From Pelagibacterium flavum (GTDB lineage: Bacteria > Pseudomonadota > Alphaproteobacteria > Rhizobiales > Devosiaceae), in NCBI RefSeq assembly GCF_025854335.1, contig NZ_CP107716.1, positions 1,605,001 through 1,669,000 of the forward strand: a DNA stretch of 64,000 bases, written 5' to 3'. This document shows, one piece after another, positions 26,316-36,172 of this stretch (positions within the stretch are counted from its first letter, which is position 1; each line of letters opens with the position of its first letter). A program made the translations under genes and the position numbers. Under the pieces are notes generated by a model. That model had not been told where the DNA came from. It saw nothing but the letters and a program-made list of their open reading frames with translations, and searched no databases.

Positions 26316-27488
26316 ATGTCTCTGACCAGCCATTCGCCAGCTTTGACCACGCACGCTCCCACCGCGGCAGGCGCGGTGCGAAAGGATAGAGCGCTTCTCG
26401 ACTGCCGGTTGGTGGAGGGGGCGGTCTGGGACAAGCTCGTCTCGACATTCGACGGAGTCTGCCAGGAGCAGCTCCATGCCTATGCGAGCCTTCGTTGGCC
26501 TGGGGTGGCGCTCGAGCCGGTTCTGTTTTCCGATGACAACGAGCCTGTAGGCGGCGCGCTGGTGATGTTGCAGCGCTTGCCACTGGGCGTGGCGACCGTG
26601 GCACTCGTCAAATGGGGACCGTTTCTTGCCAATGCCGAGGGGCGCGATCGCGACGCCCTCATGGGCCGGATGATCGATACGCTGGTGGCTGAATACGCCC
26701 GGAAGCGCTCCATGATGGTTTCGATCATGCCCCATGCGGAGGCCGGCGAAACCAATCGCATGGCCGTAATGCTCGGCTCGCGCGGGTTCAAGTCCGGGGT
26801 TGGTGTGAAATTTCCCATGCGTTACGTGGTCGATGTCTCGCTCGACGATGAGGCGCGGCTGGCCGCGTTCGGTCAGAAATGGCGCTACAATCTGCGCAAG
26901 GCGATGAAGGCCGGGCTGGAGTTTACCGTTGGCGCTCCAGGCGACATCGGCCGGTTCATGACGCTTTATCAGGCGATGAGCGAGCGTAAGTTGTTCCCCG
27001 ATTATTCTGGCATCGATACGCTCGAAGGTCTCATGGCCATGCCCGATGGAACGGCGCGGCCGGAGCTGTTTTTCGTCTCGCAGGGCGAAAAAACCATCGC
27101 CGGGGCGGCGATCTTCACGGCCGGCACAACGGCTTGCTATCTTTATGGCGCGACCGACGATGCGGCGCTCGATTTGCGGGCCGGCTATCTGCTGCACTGG
27201 CACATCATCAGATGGCTGCGCGACAATACCAGGGCCAGGCTCTACGATCTGGGCGGCACTGATGGCTTTGCCGGGCTGCACCAGTTCAAGAGCGGCATGG
27301 TGGGCGATGCGGGCCATATCAGCCCCTTGCCGCCAACCATGAATTTTGCCTCGCATTTGCCGGCCTATGTGGCAGGAACCGCTGCCTACAAGGCGCGCGA
27401 GATCCTGACACGCAGCCGCGATGCGGCGCTGGCGACGCGGCTCGAACTGCAAAAGCGCTTCAGGCGCGGCGCGCGAACCCAGGGGTAA
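26316..27488 (+). CDS. FemAB/GNAT-like acyl- or aminoacyltransferase
   Basis: A roughly 390-residue protein of the FemAB-like double-GNAT group (Acetyltransf_6). The diagnostic block FGQKWRYNLRKAMKAGLEF lies mid-protein, followed by KTIAGAAIFTAGTTACYLYGAT and RLYDLGGTDGFAGLHQFKSGM. Members modify peptidoglycan stems or exopolysaccharide precursors. The ATG at 26316 is the first credible start. The flippase gene follows 8 bases after its stop, so the two are co-transcribed and likely serve one envelope polymer. Confidence 0.82.
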   Translation: MSLTSHSPALTTHAPTAAGAVRKDRALLDCRLVEGAVWDKLVSTFDGVCQEQLHAYASLRWPGVALEPVLFSDDNEPVGGALVMLQRLPLGVATVALVKWGPFLANAEGRDRDALMGRMIDTLVAEYARKRSMMVSIMPHAEAGETNRMAVMLGSRGFKSGVGVKFPMRYVVDVSLDDEARLAAFGQKWRYNLRKAMKAGLEFTVGAPGDIGRFMTLYQAMSERKLFPDYSGIDTLEGLMAMPDGTARPELFFVSQGEKTIAGAAIFTAGTTACYLYGATDDAALDLRAGYLLHWHIIRWLRDNTRARLYDLGGTDGFAGLHQFKSGMVGDAGHISPLPPTMNFASHLPAYVAGTAAYKAREILTRSRDAALATRLELQKRFRRGARTQG

Positions 27489-27496
27489 TACCAGCA

Positions 27497-28801
27497 ATGT
27501 CGATAGCCGGCAGGCTCGCCTCGAAATCGGTGATGATCTTTGCCCTGCGCATCTTTGGCGCGGGGTTCATCTTTCTTGTACAGGCCGCAATCTCGCGCGT
27601 TTGGGGCGCCCAGTCGCTCGGCGATTTCCTTCTGGTCATCGCGGCGGCCAATCTGATCGCCGTTGTACTGCCGCTCGGGTTTCAGACGGTTTCAACCTAT
27701 TTTTCAGCGGAGTACGGCTCGCGGGGCGAAGGCAATCATCTGCGGCGTTTCGTGGGCCGAGCCTACATCCAGATGGCGGTCATGGGGGTGGCCATTGTTG
27801 CGCTGGGCTGGCCGCTGACCTTCGTTCTGGGCGAAGCGGGCGAGCATTTGCGCCCGATCTGGGTGCAGACGGCGCTGATCGGGATTGCGACGGCCATCAC
27901 CTATATCAGTACCACCACGTTGGTGGGCCTCAAGCAGCCCATGGCGGGCTATCTGCCCGATATGATCTTCAGGCCGGCACTGACGCTGGCCGCTTTCGCG
28001 GCAGTGGCCTTGATGAGCCCGGTTGCCGATCTTGGCCGCATGTTGTGGCTTCTGGCCGCCGCACTGCTGGTACTGTTCGGGTTCCAAAGCATCTGGGTGC
28101 GCCGGGCCGTAATAGCCGTGCCGCGCGCTGACGCGGTGCGTCAGGGTGAGCCCATACGCTGGTGGCGTTTTGCGGCGCCCTGGGTGCTCATTACGCTCGC
28201 TTCGGACTATTTCTTTGACATCAATCTGATCCTGCTCGCCGGGCTGCTCGACCGCACCGATCTGGCCATCTTCGGTGTGAGCACGCGGATTTTCGCGCTC
28301 GCTTCGTTCGGGGTGGTCGCGGTTTATGCCCTGACGCTGCCCAACATGTTCGATGCCGAACGCGATGCGGACAGCGGCGCTTTCGGCAGGCGGGTGGGGG
28401 AGGCCAATCTTGTGGCGACGGGGCTGGCGCTGGCGCTGTTCCTCGGCGTTCTGCTGGTGGGGCGATATGCGCTGATGCTGTTCGGCGATGAATTTGCGGA
28501 CGGGGCCCTGCCGGTGGCCATCTTGTGCCTCGGGCTGGTGGTGCGGGCGGCGTTCGGACCGGCCTCACTGGTGCTTTCGATGCATGACCGGCCCTGGGCC
28601 AGCCTGCCGTCGGTGGGCCTGGGACTGGCCGCGCTCATCGTCGGTAATTTCACCCTCGTGCCGCCCTATGGGCTGATGGGTGCGGCGATTTCGGCGTTTA
28701 TCGCGATTTCGCTTTGGTCGGTCTCGCTGTGGGCGACGGCGCTCTATCGGGCCAAGATCGATGTTTCGATCTTCGGCCGGTTTCGCGCGGCGGTCGCCTA
28801 G
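27497..28801 (+). CDS. Oligosaccharide flippase (Wzx/MurJ-like) family protein
   Basis: A 434-residue integral membrane protein with about 12-14 helices, of the MOP superfamily polysaccharide-export branch. The N-terminal IFALRIFGAGFIFLVQAAISR and the pattern of paired helices are characteristic. It would flip lipid-linked glycans across the inner membrane. It sits directly after the FemAB-like gene and convergent with the GNAT gene (4-base overlap). No glycosyltransferase or polymerase is adjacent, so the polymer is undefined. Confidence 0.85.
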   Translation: MSIAGRLASKSVMIFALRIFGAGFIFLVQAAISRVWGAQSLGDFLLVIAAANLIAVVLPLGFQTVSTYFSAEYGSRGEGNHLRRFVGRAYIQMAVMGVAIVALGWPLTFVLGEAGEHLRPIWVQTALIGIATAITYISTTTLVGLKQPMAGYLPDMIFRPALTLAAFAAVALMSPVADLGRMLWLLAAALLVLFGFQSIWVRRAVIAVPRADAVRQGEPIRWWRFAAPWVLITLASDYFFDINLILLAGLLDRTDLAIFGVSTRIFALASFGVVAVYALTLPNMFDAERDADSGAFGRRVGEANLVATGLALALFLGVLLVGRYALMLFGDEFADGALPVAILCLGLVVRAAFGPASLVLSMHDRPWASLPSVGLGLAALIVGNFTLVPPYGLMGAAISAFIAISLWSVSLWATALYRAKIDVSIFGRFRAAVA

Positions 28802-29373
28802 CGGTCGAGGAGCGCCCGTGCCTTGAGCTTGAGCCTGGTCGCGAGCGGCAGAGATATGCCGTTATCATAACCGTCCACCGCCTTGGTGAACTTGCGTTCC
28901 ATGACGAAGTAATCTTCCCCGAAGATATGGTCTTCGAGATGGGCGACCTGGCTGTAGCCGTAGCGCTTGAGCAGGACGAGCGCGGGCCGGTTGTCAGGGC
29001 GGGTGTAGGTCGACGCCTTATGGAAGCGCGAATTGTCCCAGTGGGAAATGAAGGCATCCATGCCGAAACGGCCCAGCGGCGTGCCGCGATAATCGGGATA
29101 GATGGCCGACCAGAACTGGAAGATCGTCCCGTTGGCCGGTCCGGAAATCAGAAAGCCGCCGGTCACGCCGTCCATTTCAAGCAGCAGGATGTGCCAGGGA
29201 TCGATTTCGAGCAGTGTGCGCAGGAATGTGCGGTTGAACCGCGCCTTTTCAAAGGCTTTGAAGCGCTCGCCGTAATAGGGCATGGAATCGATCAGGTCCA
29301 TCAGCTCGCGATGGACATCGGCGATATCGGCGTGGGTGGCCGCTCGCGAGGTCATCTGTGCGTCGGTCATCAT
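28798..29373 (-). CDS. GNAT family N-acetyltransferase
   Basis: A 191-residue GNAT protein. The acetyl-CoA-binding region is FQFWSAIYPDYRGTPLGRFGMDAFI, with the later RPDNRPALVLLKRYGYSQVAHLEDHIFGEDYFVMER typical of the last two strands and helix. The substrate is unknown. It overlaps the 3' end of the flippase gene on the opposite strand by 4 bases and may serve the same envelope pathway. Confidence 0.83.
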   Translation of the reverse strand: MMTDAQMTSRAATHADIADVHRELMDLIDSMPYYGERFKAFEKARFNRTFLRTLLEIDPWHILLLEMDGVTGGFLISGPANGTIFQFWSAIYPDYRGTPLGRFGMDAFISHWDNSRFHKASTYTRPDNRPALVLLKRYGYSQVAHLEDHIFGEDYFVMERKFTKAVDGYDNGISLPLATRLKLKARALLDR

Positions 29374-29552
29374 CTTTCCCCCGGTTTGCGGGCCAGATTA
29401 GCCGAAGGTCCGCTAAAAAAGGGTTTGCGGAGCGGTGGAGCAAAATCGCTCATATCGAAACTTGCGCGATTTGCCATCCGGCCGTGCCTTGCGGCTGGCT
29501 GAATCGGCGGGTTAAGACAGGGATAGCGAGCCAATAAGGTGGAGGAGTTGTC

Positions 29553-31499
29553 ATGAGTTCGGAAGTGTTTGCACCCTCGGAAGAGGTGGTCGCCAAAACC
29601 AGGGTCACCGCTGAGCAGTATGACCAGATGTACAAGCGCTCGGTCTCGGACCCCGACGGGTTCTGGGGCGAGCAGGCGCAGCGCATCGACTGGATCAAAC
29701 CCTTTACCAAGGTCAAGAATACCAGCTTTGAATGGCCCGATATCTCGATCAAATGGTTCGAGGACGGCGAGCTCAATGTTGCCGCCAACTGCATCGACCG
29801 GCATCTCAAAGAGCACGGCGATACAGTCGCCATCATCTTCGAGCCAGACGATCCCGAGGCGGAAACCCGGCATATCACCTATCGTCTGCTCCATGGCGAA
29901 GTGTGCCGGTTTGCCAATGTGCTCAAAGACCTCGGCGTTCAAAAAGGCGAGCGGGTTACGATCTATATGCCGATGATCCCCGAGGCCGCCTACGCCATGC
30001 TGGCCTGCGCGCGGATTGGCGCGGTGCATTCGGTGGTGTTCGGCGGGTTCTCTCCCGACGCACTCGCCGGGCGAGTCAACGATTGCGATTCCCGCGTCAT
30101 CATCACCGCCGATGAAGGTTGCCGCGGCGGCAAGAAAGTGCCGCTCAAGGTCAATGTCGACAAGGCCATCGAGGACTGCCCAGGGGTGGAAAAGGTGCTG
30201 GTCGTCAGAAACACCGGCGGCGACATCGCCATGCAGGCAGGTCGCGATGTCTGGCTGCATGAGGCGGAGGCCGGAGTTGAGGCAACATGCGACCCCGAGC
30301 CGATGAATGCGGAAGATCCGCTGTTCATCCTTTACACGTCCGGTTCGACCGGGAAGCCCAAAGGTGTGCTGCACACGACGGGGGGCTATCTGGTTTATGC
30401 GTCGCTCACCCACGAATTGACCTTCGACTACCGCCAGGGCGAGGTTTTCTGGTGCACCGCCGATGTGGGCTGGGTGACCGGGCACAGCTATATCGTCTAT
30501 GGCCCGCTGGCCAATGGTGCGACGACGCTGATGTTTGAGGGCGTGCCCAATTATCCCGATGCCGGGCGGTTCTGGGATGTTGTGGACAAGCACAAGGTCA
30601 ACATCTTTTATACCGCGCCCACGGCCATCCGAGCGCTTATGGGGGCAGGCAACCAGTTCGTCGAACGGGCCGACCTGTCCAGCCTGCGCCTTTTGGGCTC
30701 GGTCGGTGAGCCGATCAATCCCGAAGCCTGGATGTGGTATCACAAGCAGGTGGGCCGCGAGCGGTGCATTGTCGTCGACACCTGGTGGCAGACGGAAACC
30801 GGTGGGTTCATGATTACCCCGCTCCCTGGCGCCATTCCGACCAAGCCCGGTTCGGCAACCAAGCCGTTCTTTGGCGTGCAGCCGGTGGTGCTGGAGCCTG
30901 AAAGCGGCAAGGTGATCGAGGAGACCGAAGCGGCAGGCGTCCTGGCCATTGCCGATAGCTGGCCGGGGCAGATGCGCACCGTTTATGGCGATCACCAGCG
31001 GTTCAAGGAAACCTATTTCCAGCAATACAAAGGCTATTATTTCACCGGCGATGGCTGCCGCCGGGACGAAGATGGCTACTATTGGATCACCGGGCGCGTG
31101 GACGATGTGCTCAACGTGTCCGGACACCGGCTTGGCACGGCGGAAGTGGAGAGCGCGCTGGTCGCGCATCCAAAAGTGTCCGAGGCCGCGGTTGTTGGCT
31201 TCCCACACGACGTCAAAGGGCAGGGCATTTATTGCTATGTGACGCTGATGGCAGGGGATGCGGCATCGGATGATCTGGCGGTCGAGCTGCGCAACTGGGT
31301 GCGCAAGGAGATCGGGCCGATCGCCTCGCCTGACCATATCCAGTTTGCGCCGGGATTGCCCAAGACGCGTTCGGGCAAGATCATGCGCCGGATTCTGCGC
31401 AAGGTGGCCGAGAACGACTATGGTGCGCTTGGAGACACGTCCACGCTGGCCGATCCGGGCGTGGTCGACGATCTGATCGCCAATCGCAAGAACCGGTAG
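29553..31499 (+). CDS. acs: Acetyl-CoA synthetase
   Basis: Activates acetate with ATP and CoA via acetyl-AMP. The 648-residue length and start are those of Acs. The adenylate-forming motifs are present: [15 protein letters not shown] (about residue 263), [15 protein letters not shown] (about 410) and [23 protein letters not shown] (about 510). The catalytic and acetylation-site lysine is in [12 protein letters not shown] near 608. The gaggag SD is 9 bases upstream. It is transcribed alone. Confidence 0.97.
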   Translation: MSSEVFAPSEEVVAKTRVTAEQYDQMYKRSVSDPDGFWGEQAQRIDWIKPFTKVKNTSFEWPDISIKWFEDGELNVAANCIDRHLKEHGDTVAIIFEPDDPEAETRHITYRLLHGEVCRFANVLKDLGVQKGERVTIYMPMIPEAAYAMLACARIGAVHSVVFGGFSPDALAGRVNDCDSRVIITADEGCRGGKKVPLKVNVDKAIEDCPGVEKVLVVRNTGGDIAMQAGRDVWLHEAEAGVEATCDPEPMNAEDPLFILYTSGSTGKPKGVLHTTGGYLVYASLTHELTFDYRQGEVFWCTADVGWVTGHSYIVYGPLANGATTLMFEGVPNYPDAGRFWDVVDKHKVNIFYTAPTAIRALMGAGNQFVERADLSSLRLLGSVGEPINPEAWMWYHKQVGRERCIVVDTWWQTETGGFMITPLPGAIPTKPGSATKPFFGVQPVVLEPESGKVIEETEAAGVLAIADSWPGQMRTVYGDHQRFKETYFQQYKGYYFTGDGCRRDEDGYYWITGRVDDVLNVSGHRLGTAEVESALVAHPKVSEAAVVGFPHDVKGQGIYCYVTLMAGDAASDDLAVELRNWVRKEIGPIASPDHIQFAPGLPKTRSGKIMRRILRKVAENDYGALGDTSTLADPGVVDDLIANRKNR

Positions 31500-31520
31500 G
31501 GTTATCCTGCTTTTTGCTCA

Positions 31521-31552
31521 GCGCCGGGCTCCGCAATCGCGGCGCCCGGCGC
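31521..31552. other. GC-rich hairpin after acs
   Basis: Perfect 9-bp outer arms (31521-31529 with 31544-31552) enclose a second small CCGC/GCGG stem. No T run follows, so it is a possible but unproven terminator or transcript-end stabiliser for acs. Confidence 0.5.
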
Positions 31553-31613
31553 CCTGCATTTACGGGTTGTTCAACTGCTTGGGAGATAAAGGAAAAAGTG
31601 CTCACGACATGAA

Positions 31614-34397
31614 TTGTGGGCGAAAGCAGGGGGCGATATTTTCAGGGTGGCGCGGGTTCGGCATCTTTTGGTTACGGCGATCGTGTGCGCGGCTGTGCTG
31701 GTGGCCGTGGCGATGGGCTGGTTTTCAGCTTTCGATTTCGCGCTGCGCGACATGCGGTTTTCCATGGCCTCCCGCCCCGCCAGTGGCGACATCGTATTTG
31801 TTGAGGGCGATGCTGCGGCCATGGCGCGGGCAGGCAGCCAATCGCGCGCGCGCAGCGTTTATGCCGATGCCCTCGACAGCCTGATCGATGCCGGTGCGCG
31901 TACGGTAGTGCTCGACGTCGGGCTCCAAGGCGCACTCGACTATTTCGACGACAACGCGCTTATCGGAGCGATGACAAGGGCCGCCGGCCGCGTGCGGACG
32001 GTTGCCACCGAGGTTCGTTCATCGAATGCCTCACGCGTTCTGAATATGCCTCTGGACAGGTTTGCAGCCCATGCGCCGCCAGTCTATGTGGATGCGGTTG
32101 GCGGCAGCCAGCGATCGGGGATATATCGCGCCCGGATCGTCAATGATGGCTGGGTCATCGAATCCTTGGCGACGGCGCTCTCGCCAGATCATTCGATATC
32201 GCGTCCGTCCTTCTTGATCGATTTTTCCATAGACCTCGCAACCGTGCCGCGGCTCAGGCTTTCGGACGTGATCGGCGGCAGCTTTGAGACCGGCCTGTTC
32301 GCGGGGCGGCAGGTGATTGTGGGGCAGGCGAGCTATTCGCAGCAATCGAGCCATTCGGTGCCTCGTTACGGACTGCTCTCCACGTCAGCGCTTCAACTTC
32401 TGGCGGCCGAAACCGTACGTCAGGACAGGGCGCTGTCCGATATGGGACGTCTGCCGGCCATCATTATCGTTTTTGGCATGGCGTTGCTCTTTGCCTTTCT
32501 GCGGCCGCGCATGACATTGGGTTCTGCCATAGCCGGGTCGCTGGCCTATGCGGGGATGCTGGAATTTACGGCTCTGGCCATGCAGGTCCATGCGGGCATG
32601 CTTCTCGATACGGCGGGCATTCATATCGCCCAGATCGGATTTCTGGCCACCGCGTTCTGGCACGAACTCGAGGCGCGCGGCCGCTCGCTGTCCCATGCGG
32701 CGCGCGAGCGCGATTCCATGCGGGGCATCCTGGCCCGCGTGGTTGCAGACAATTTTGACGGCGTGGTTGTCGTCGATCACAACAAATCCATCCGCGCAGC
32801 CAGCCGCCTGGCCGAGGAATTGATATCGCCGGGGTTGCGCGGCGCCAATATCGGCGACGTGCTTCCGGCGCCGTTCCGGGATGCGCTGGAAGCGGCTCTC
32901 GATAGCGGACGGATGATGGAAGCGGTTTCCGAAGTCGCGATCGTGTGCAATGGCGAGAGCCGGACGGTGGAATTCGTGGTGACACTGTCGGACGTCGATG
33001 CGGGCGAGGTGAGCGCGGAGTCGGCTGGACGGGTTGCATGCCTTACCTTCCGGGATGTGACTGAGCGACGGCAGGTCGAACATCGGCTGACCTATCTTGC
33101 ACAGCACGACCCGCTGACCGGCGCCGCTTCGCGGGTCAAGTTCGTCGAAACGATCGGCGCACTGCTCGCGACGCCCACTGGCCGTGGGCGCGGCGCCAGT
33201 GTCTATCTCGTCGGGCTTTCGCGGCTCAAGACCGTGAATGATACGCTCGGGCACGCCTATGGCGATGCTCTGCTCAAACAGGTGGTGGCGCGGCTCGAAC
33301 TCTTGGGGCCGATCAGCGTGGCGCGGCTGGAGGGCAATGGATTTGCGGTGTTGCGTGAGGGATTGCTGGGCGACGACGGTGGTATGGCATTTGCCGAAAC
33401 GCTGATTGCCGAGATTATTCGGCCCTATACGTTGGATGAGCACAGGGCCATCGTCGGCGCGCGCGTGGGCATGACCGATTCCAACCTCTCGGGCAGCGCA
33501 CCCGATGCGCTGGTCAGCCATGCGGGTATCGCGCTCTCGCTTGCATCGGATCAATCCGGCAACCGCGCCCTTGCCTTTACCAAGGAAATGGACACGCGCA
33601 TCAAGTCCAAGCAGGACATGGAAATCGCGCTGCGCGCCGCCCTGGCGCGCGAGGAATTTTCCGTCCACTACCAGCCTCAGGTAGACCTTGAAACCGGGGA
33701 GGTCACCGGCGTGGAGGCGCTGGCGCGCTGGACGCATCCCGAACTGGGGTCGGTTTCGCCGGGGCAATTTATCCCGGCGGCCGAAGAAACAGGGCTCATC
33801 ATCGAACTCGGCCGCTGGATACTCCATGTCGCGGCAAAGGAAGTGGCAGGCTGGCCACGGCCGGTGCGGCTTTCGGTCAACGTTTCCCCCCTGCAGTTCG
33901 AACACGGGGACATCGTCGCCGATGTCCGGTCCGCGCTGGACATATCGGGCCTGCCGGCCGAGCGGTTGCAGGTGGAAATCACTGAAAGCCTTTTGGTGAC
34001 AGAAACCTCTCACGTCACAGAAAAGCTCAAGGTCCTTAGGGCGCAAGGGGTCGGGGTCGCGCTTGACGATTTCGGCACGGGCTATTCCTCGTTGAGTTAT
34101 CTGGGCCGGTTGCCCGTCGATACCATCAAGATCGACCAGAGCTTCGTGCGTGGGCTTCCGGGCGATGCGGAGGCTTCGGCCATTATTCGGGCGGTGCTCA
34201 TGCTTTCGGAATCCCTGGGCAAGCATGTGGTGGCCGAGGGCATCGAGAACCAGGATCAGGCGTGGTTGCTGCGCCTTGCCGGGTGCAAGACCGGGCAGGG
34301 TTATTTCTTCTCGCGTCCCGGCCCGGCCGAAGACATACTCGCCCAAATGCTCGCCGCCGAACACGACAAGCTGTCCTCGGTGATGCGCTTGGGCTGA
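31614..34397 (+). CDS. CHASE2-PAS-GGDEF-EAL c-di-GMP phosphodiesterase
   Basis: A roughly 927-residue membrane sensor. An N-terminal helix and a periplasmic CHASE2 domain (about residues 30-270) are followed by transmembrane helices (about 280-350), a PAS-like segment (about 375-480), a GGDEF domain (500-655) and an EAL domain (670-920). The GGDEF signature is degenerate (ARLEGNGFAVL), so cyclase activity is improbable. The EAL domain keeps EALARW, QVEITESLL, DDFGTGYSSL, IKIDQSFV and VAEGIEN, so hydrolysis of c-di-GMP is likely. The start is uncertain: TTG 31614 or GTG 31647. Confidence 0.9.
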   Translation: MWAKAGGDIFRVARVRHLLVTAIVCAAVLVAVAMGWFSAFDFALRDMRFSMASRPASGDIVFVEGDAAAMARAGSQSRARSVYADALDSLIDAGARTVVLDVGLQGALDYFDDNALIGAMTRAAGRVRTVATEVRSSNASRVLNMPLDRFAAHAPPVYVDAVGGSQRSGIYRARIVNDGWVIESLATALSPDHSISRPSFLIDFSIDLATVPRLRLSDVIGGSFETGLFAGRQVIVGQASYSQQSSHSVPRYGLLSTSALQLLAAETVRQDRALSDMGRLPAIIIVFGMALLFAFLRPRMTLGSAIAGSLAYAGMLEFTALAMQVHAGMLLDTAGIHIAQIGFLATAFWHELEARGRSLSHAARERDSMRGILARVVADNFDGVVVVDHNKSIRAASRLAEELISPGLRGANIGDVLPAPFRDALEAALDSGRMMEAVSEVAIVCNGESRTVEFVVTLSDVDAGEVSAESAGRVACLTFRDVTERRQVEHRLTYLAQHDPLTGAASRVKFVETIGALLATPTGRGRGASVYLVGLSRLKTVNDTLGHAYGDALLKQVVARLELLGPISVARLEGNGFAVLREGLLGDDGGMAFAETLIAEIIRPYTLDEHRAIVGARVGMTDSNLSGSAPDALVSHAGIALSLASDQSGNRALAFTKEMDTRIKSKQDMEIALRAALAREEFSVHYQPQVDLETGEVTGVEALARWTHPELGSVSPGQFIPAAEETGLIIELGRWILHVAAKEVAGWPRPVRLSVNVSPLQFEHGDIVADVRSALDISGLPAERLQVEITESLLVTETSHVTEKLKVLRAQGVGVALDDFGTGYSSLSYLGRLPVDTIKIDQSFVRGLPGDAEASAIIRAVLMLSESLGKHVVAEGIENQDQAWLLRLAGCKTGQGYFFSRPGPAEDILAQMLAAEHDKLSSVMRLG

Positions 34398-34483
34398 TTT
34401 GTGCCCTAAAGTTGCGAAAGGTTGGCCCACTTGGTTGGGAATCGGGCACATTTGCCGTTCCCGCCGCCCACCGAAAGCAGGTC

Positions 34484-35584
34484 ATGCGCGTTCTTTTCTC
34501 ACTTTGTATCGCCCTTTGGCTCATTGTATCGGGCGGCTCGTCCGGCTGGGCGCAGAGCCTTGAGGATATGGCCGGTCAGATGGTGATGGTGGGTTTTCGG
34601 GGCGATGCTGCCGATGCCGCCGGCGTGCGGGCGGTGCGCGAACAAATCGCGCGCGGAGAAATCGGCGGCGTGATGTTCCTGCGCATCAATGTGGACAGCC
34701 TGGCGGCGGTGCGGGGGATCAATCGCAGCCTGATAGCCGCGCGTCCATGGCTGCCTCCGTTCATCGCACTGGACCAGGAGGGCGGGCAGATCGAGCGGCT
34801 GACGGCCGCCGTGGGATTTGACGAAATTCCCTCAGCGCGCGCTGTTGCCGCCCAGGCGCCCGATCGCGCCAGGGTGATCTATGCCGGTCTGGCGGACGAT
34901 CTGGCGCGGCTGGGGTTCAACGTCAATTTCGGGCCGGTGGTCGATCTCGACCTCAATCCCGATAATCCGATTATCGCGCGCTATGATCGTGCTTTCGGCT
35001 CCGATCCGGCCGAAGTGACCGCGCGGGCCTCGGCATTCGTGGAAGCGCATCACGATGCGGGAATAGCGACGGCGCTCAAGCATTTTCCGGGGCATGGTTC
35101 GAGCGCCGAAGATACCCATGAGGGTTTCGTGGATGTCACCGGGGTGTGGCAGCCGGTCGAGCTCGAACCCTATCGCGAAATGATCGATGCCGGTCTGGCC
35201 GACATGGTGATGGTGGCCCATCTCTATAATGCCGATATCCAGGGCGAGGATGGGCGGCAGCTTCCGGCCAGTCTTTCACGCACCTGGATCGAGGGCGTGC
35301 TGCGCGACGAGTTGGGATTTGCCGGCGTTGTGATCAGCGACGATCTGGAGATGGGTGCCATCCGCTCACGGTTCGACCTGCACGACACGGTGGTGACAGC
35401 GGTGGAGGCGGGGGTCGATATCCTGTTGTTTTCCAATACCGCCGACTATGATCGGGGGCTGGGCACCGCAATCCATCAGGTGCTGGTCGGTGAAGCACGG
35501 GCTGACCCGCAGTTTGCCGATCGGATAGCGCAAAGCTATGGGCGCATCATCGCTCTCAAGCGCCGGATCGCGATCGTTCCGTGA
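34484..35584 (+). CDS. Secreted glycoside hydrolase family 3 (NagZ-like)
   Basis: A 366-residue beta-N-acetylhexosaminidase-type enzyme. It has the NagZ general-acid motif KHFPGHGSSAEDTH and the nucleophile motif ISDDLEMGAI. Unlike cytosolic NagZ it starts with a signal peptide (MRVLFSLCIALWLIVSG, cleavage near GWAQ), so it would cleave GlcNAc-anhMurNAc or other beta-hexosaminides in the periplasm. Its stop overlaps the GTG start of the next gene (gtga). Confidence 0.88.
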   Translation: MRVLFSLCIALWLIVSGGSSGWAQSLEDMAGQMVMVGFRGDAADAAGVRAVREQIARGEIGGVMFLRINVDSLAAVRGINRSLIAARPWLPPFIALDQEGGQIERLTAAVGFDEIPSARAVAAQAPDRARVIYAGLADDLARLGFNVNFGPVVDLDLNPDNPIIARYDRAFGSDPAEVTARASAFVEAHHDAGIATALKHFPGHGSSAEDTHEGFVDVTGVWQPVELEPYREMIDAGLADMVMVAHLYNADIQGEDGRQLPASLSRTWIEGVLRDELGFAGVVISDDLEMGAIRSRFDLHDTVVTAVEAGVDILLFSNTADYDRGLGTAIHQVLVGEARADPQFADRIAQSYGRIIALKRRIAIVP

Positions 35585-36114
35585 CACGCTTTGTGGGCCT
35601 GCTGTATTCCATTATCCTGCCGGAGGGGAAACGTGTTCTCAACGCGCCGCTGCGCGAGTTGCTCGAGAGATTGGGCCATAGCGAGGTGACGACATTGCTG
35701 GCCACCGGCAATGTGGTGTTCACGGCCAGAGATAATGACCCGCGCGCCATCGAAAAAGCGTTCGAGCCGGCCTTCGCGGCGGCGTTCGGACGTCATATCG
35801 ATTTCATTGTGCGTGAGGGCGCGCGTTGGGAAAAACTGGTCGCGGGCAATCCCTTTCCCGAGCAATCGGCCAGAGACGGCTCCCATGTGACGGTGCGCGT
35901 GATGCGCGATCCGGCCACTGCAGACGCGAAGAAATTGATCGAGGATAGGGCCGGCGCCGCCGAGATCGTGCGCGTGGTCGACGGCGACCCGTGGATCTAT
36001 TTCGGGAACGGAACTGCCAAATCGAAGCTGGCGGGCGTGCTCACATCCAGGCGCACCGGCATCGGCACCTCGCGAAACTGGAATACAGTCAAAAAGATCG
36101 CCGATGCGCTGTGA
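35581..36114 (+). CDS. DUF1697 family protein
   Basis: A 177-residue cytosolic protein. The opening TRFVGLLYSIILPEGKRVLNAPLRELLERLG and LLATGNVVFTA match the DUF1697 pattern, and the late HxTRNxxT block appears here as GIGTSRNWNTVKKIAD. It lacks the usual GGKN motif in the first loop. Biochemical role unknown. The GTG start overlaps the stop of the hydrolase gene, implying coupled translation. Confidence 0.85.
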   Translation: MTRFVGLLYSIILPEGKRVLNAPLRELLERLGHSEVTTLLATGNVVFTARDNDPRAIEKAFEPAFAAAFGRHIDFIVREGARWEKLVAGNPFPEQSARDGSHVTVRVMRDPATADAKKLIEDRAGAAEIVRVVDGDPWIYFGNGTAKSKLAGVLTSRRTGIGTSRNWNTVKKIADAL

Positions 36115-36154
36115 TGCAAAGTCGATTGGCAAGGCCGCGAAAGCCTGTTATTAG

Positions 36155-36169
36155 GTCAGCATTGCTGAC
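36155..36169. promoter_or_regulatory. Inverted repeat before the LysE gene
   Basis: GTCAGC-ATT-GCTGAC, 3 bases before the LysE start. It could be an operator or a translation-affecting hairpin. Confidence 0.45.
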
Positions 36170-36172
36170 ATT

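Noticed and set aside
29370..31337. 655-codon open frame opposite acs
   Set aside because: Acs is unambiguous on the plus strand; the opposite frame is a GC-driven shadow without motifs.
32385..34451. 688-codon open frame opposite the GGDEF-EAL gene
   Set aside because: The plus-strand protein has clear domains; the antisense frame has none.
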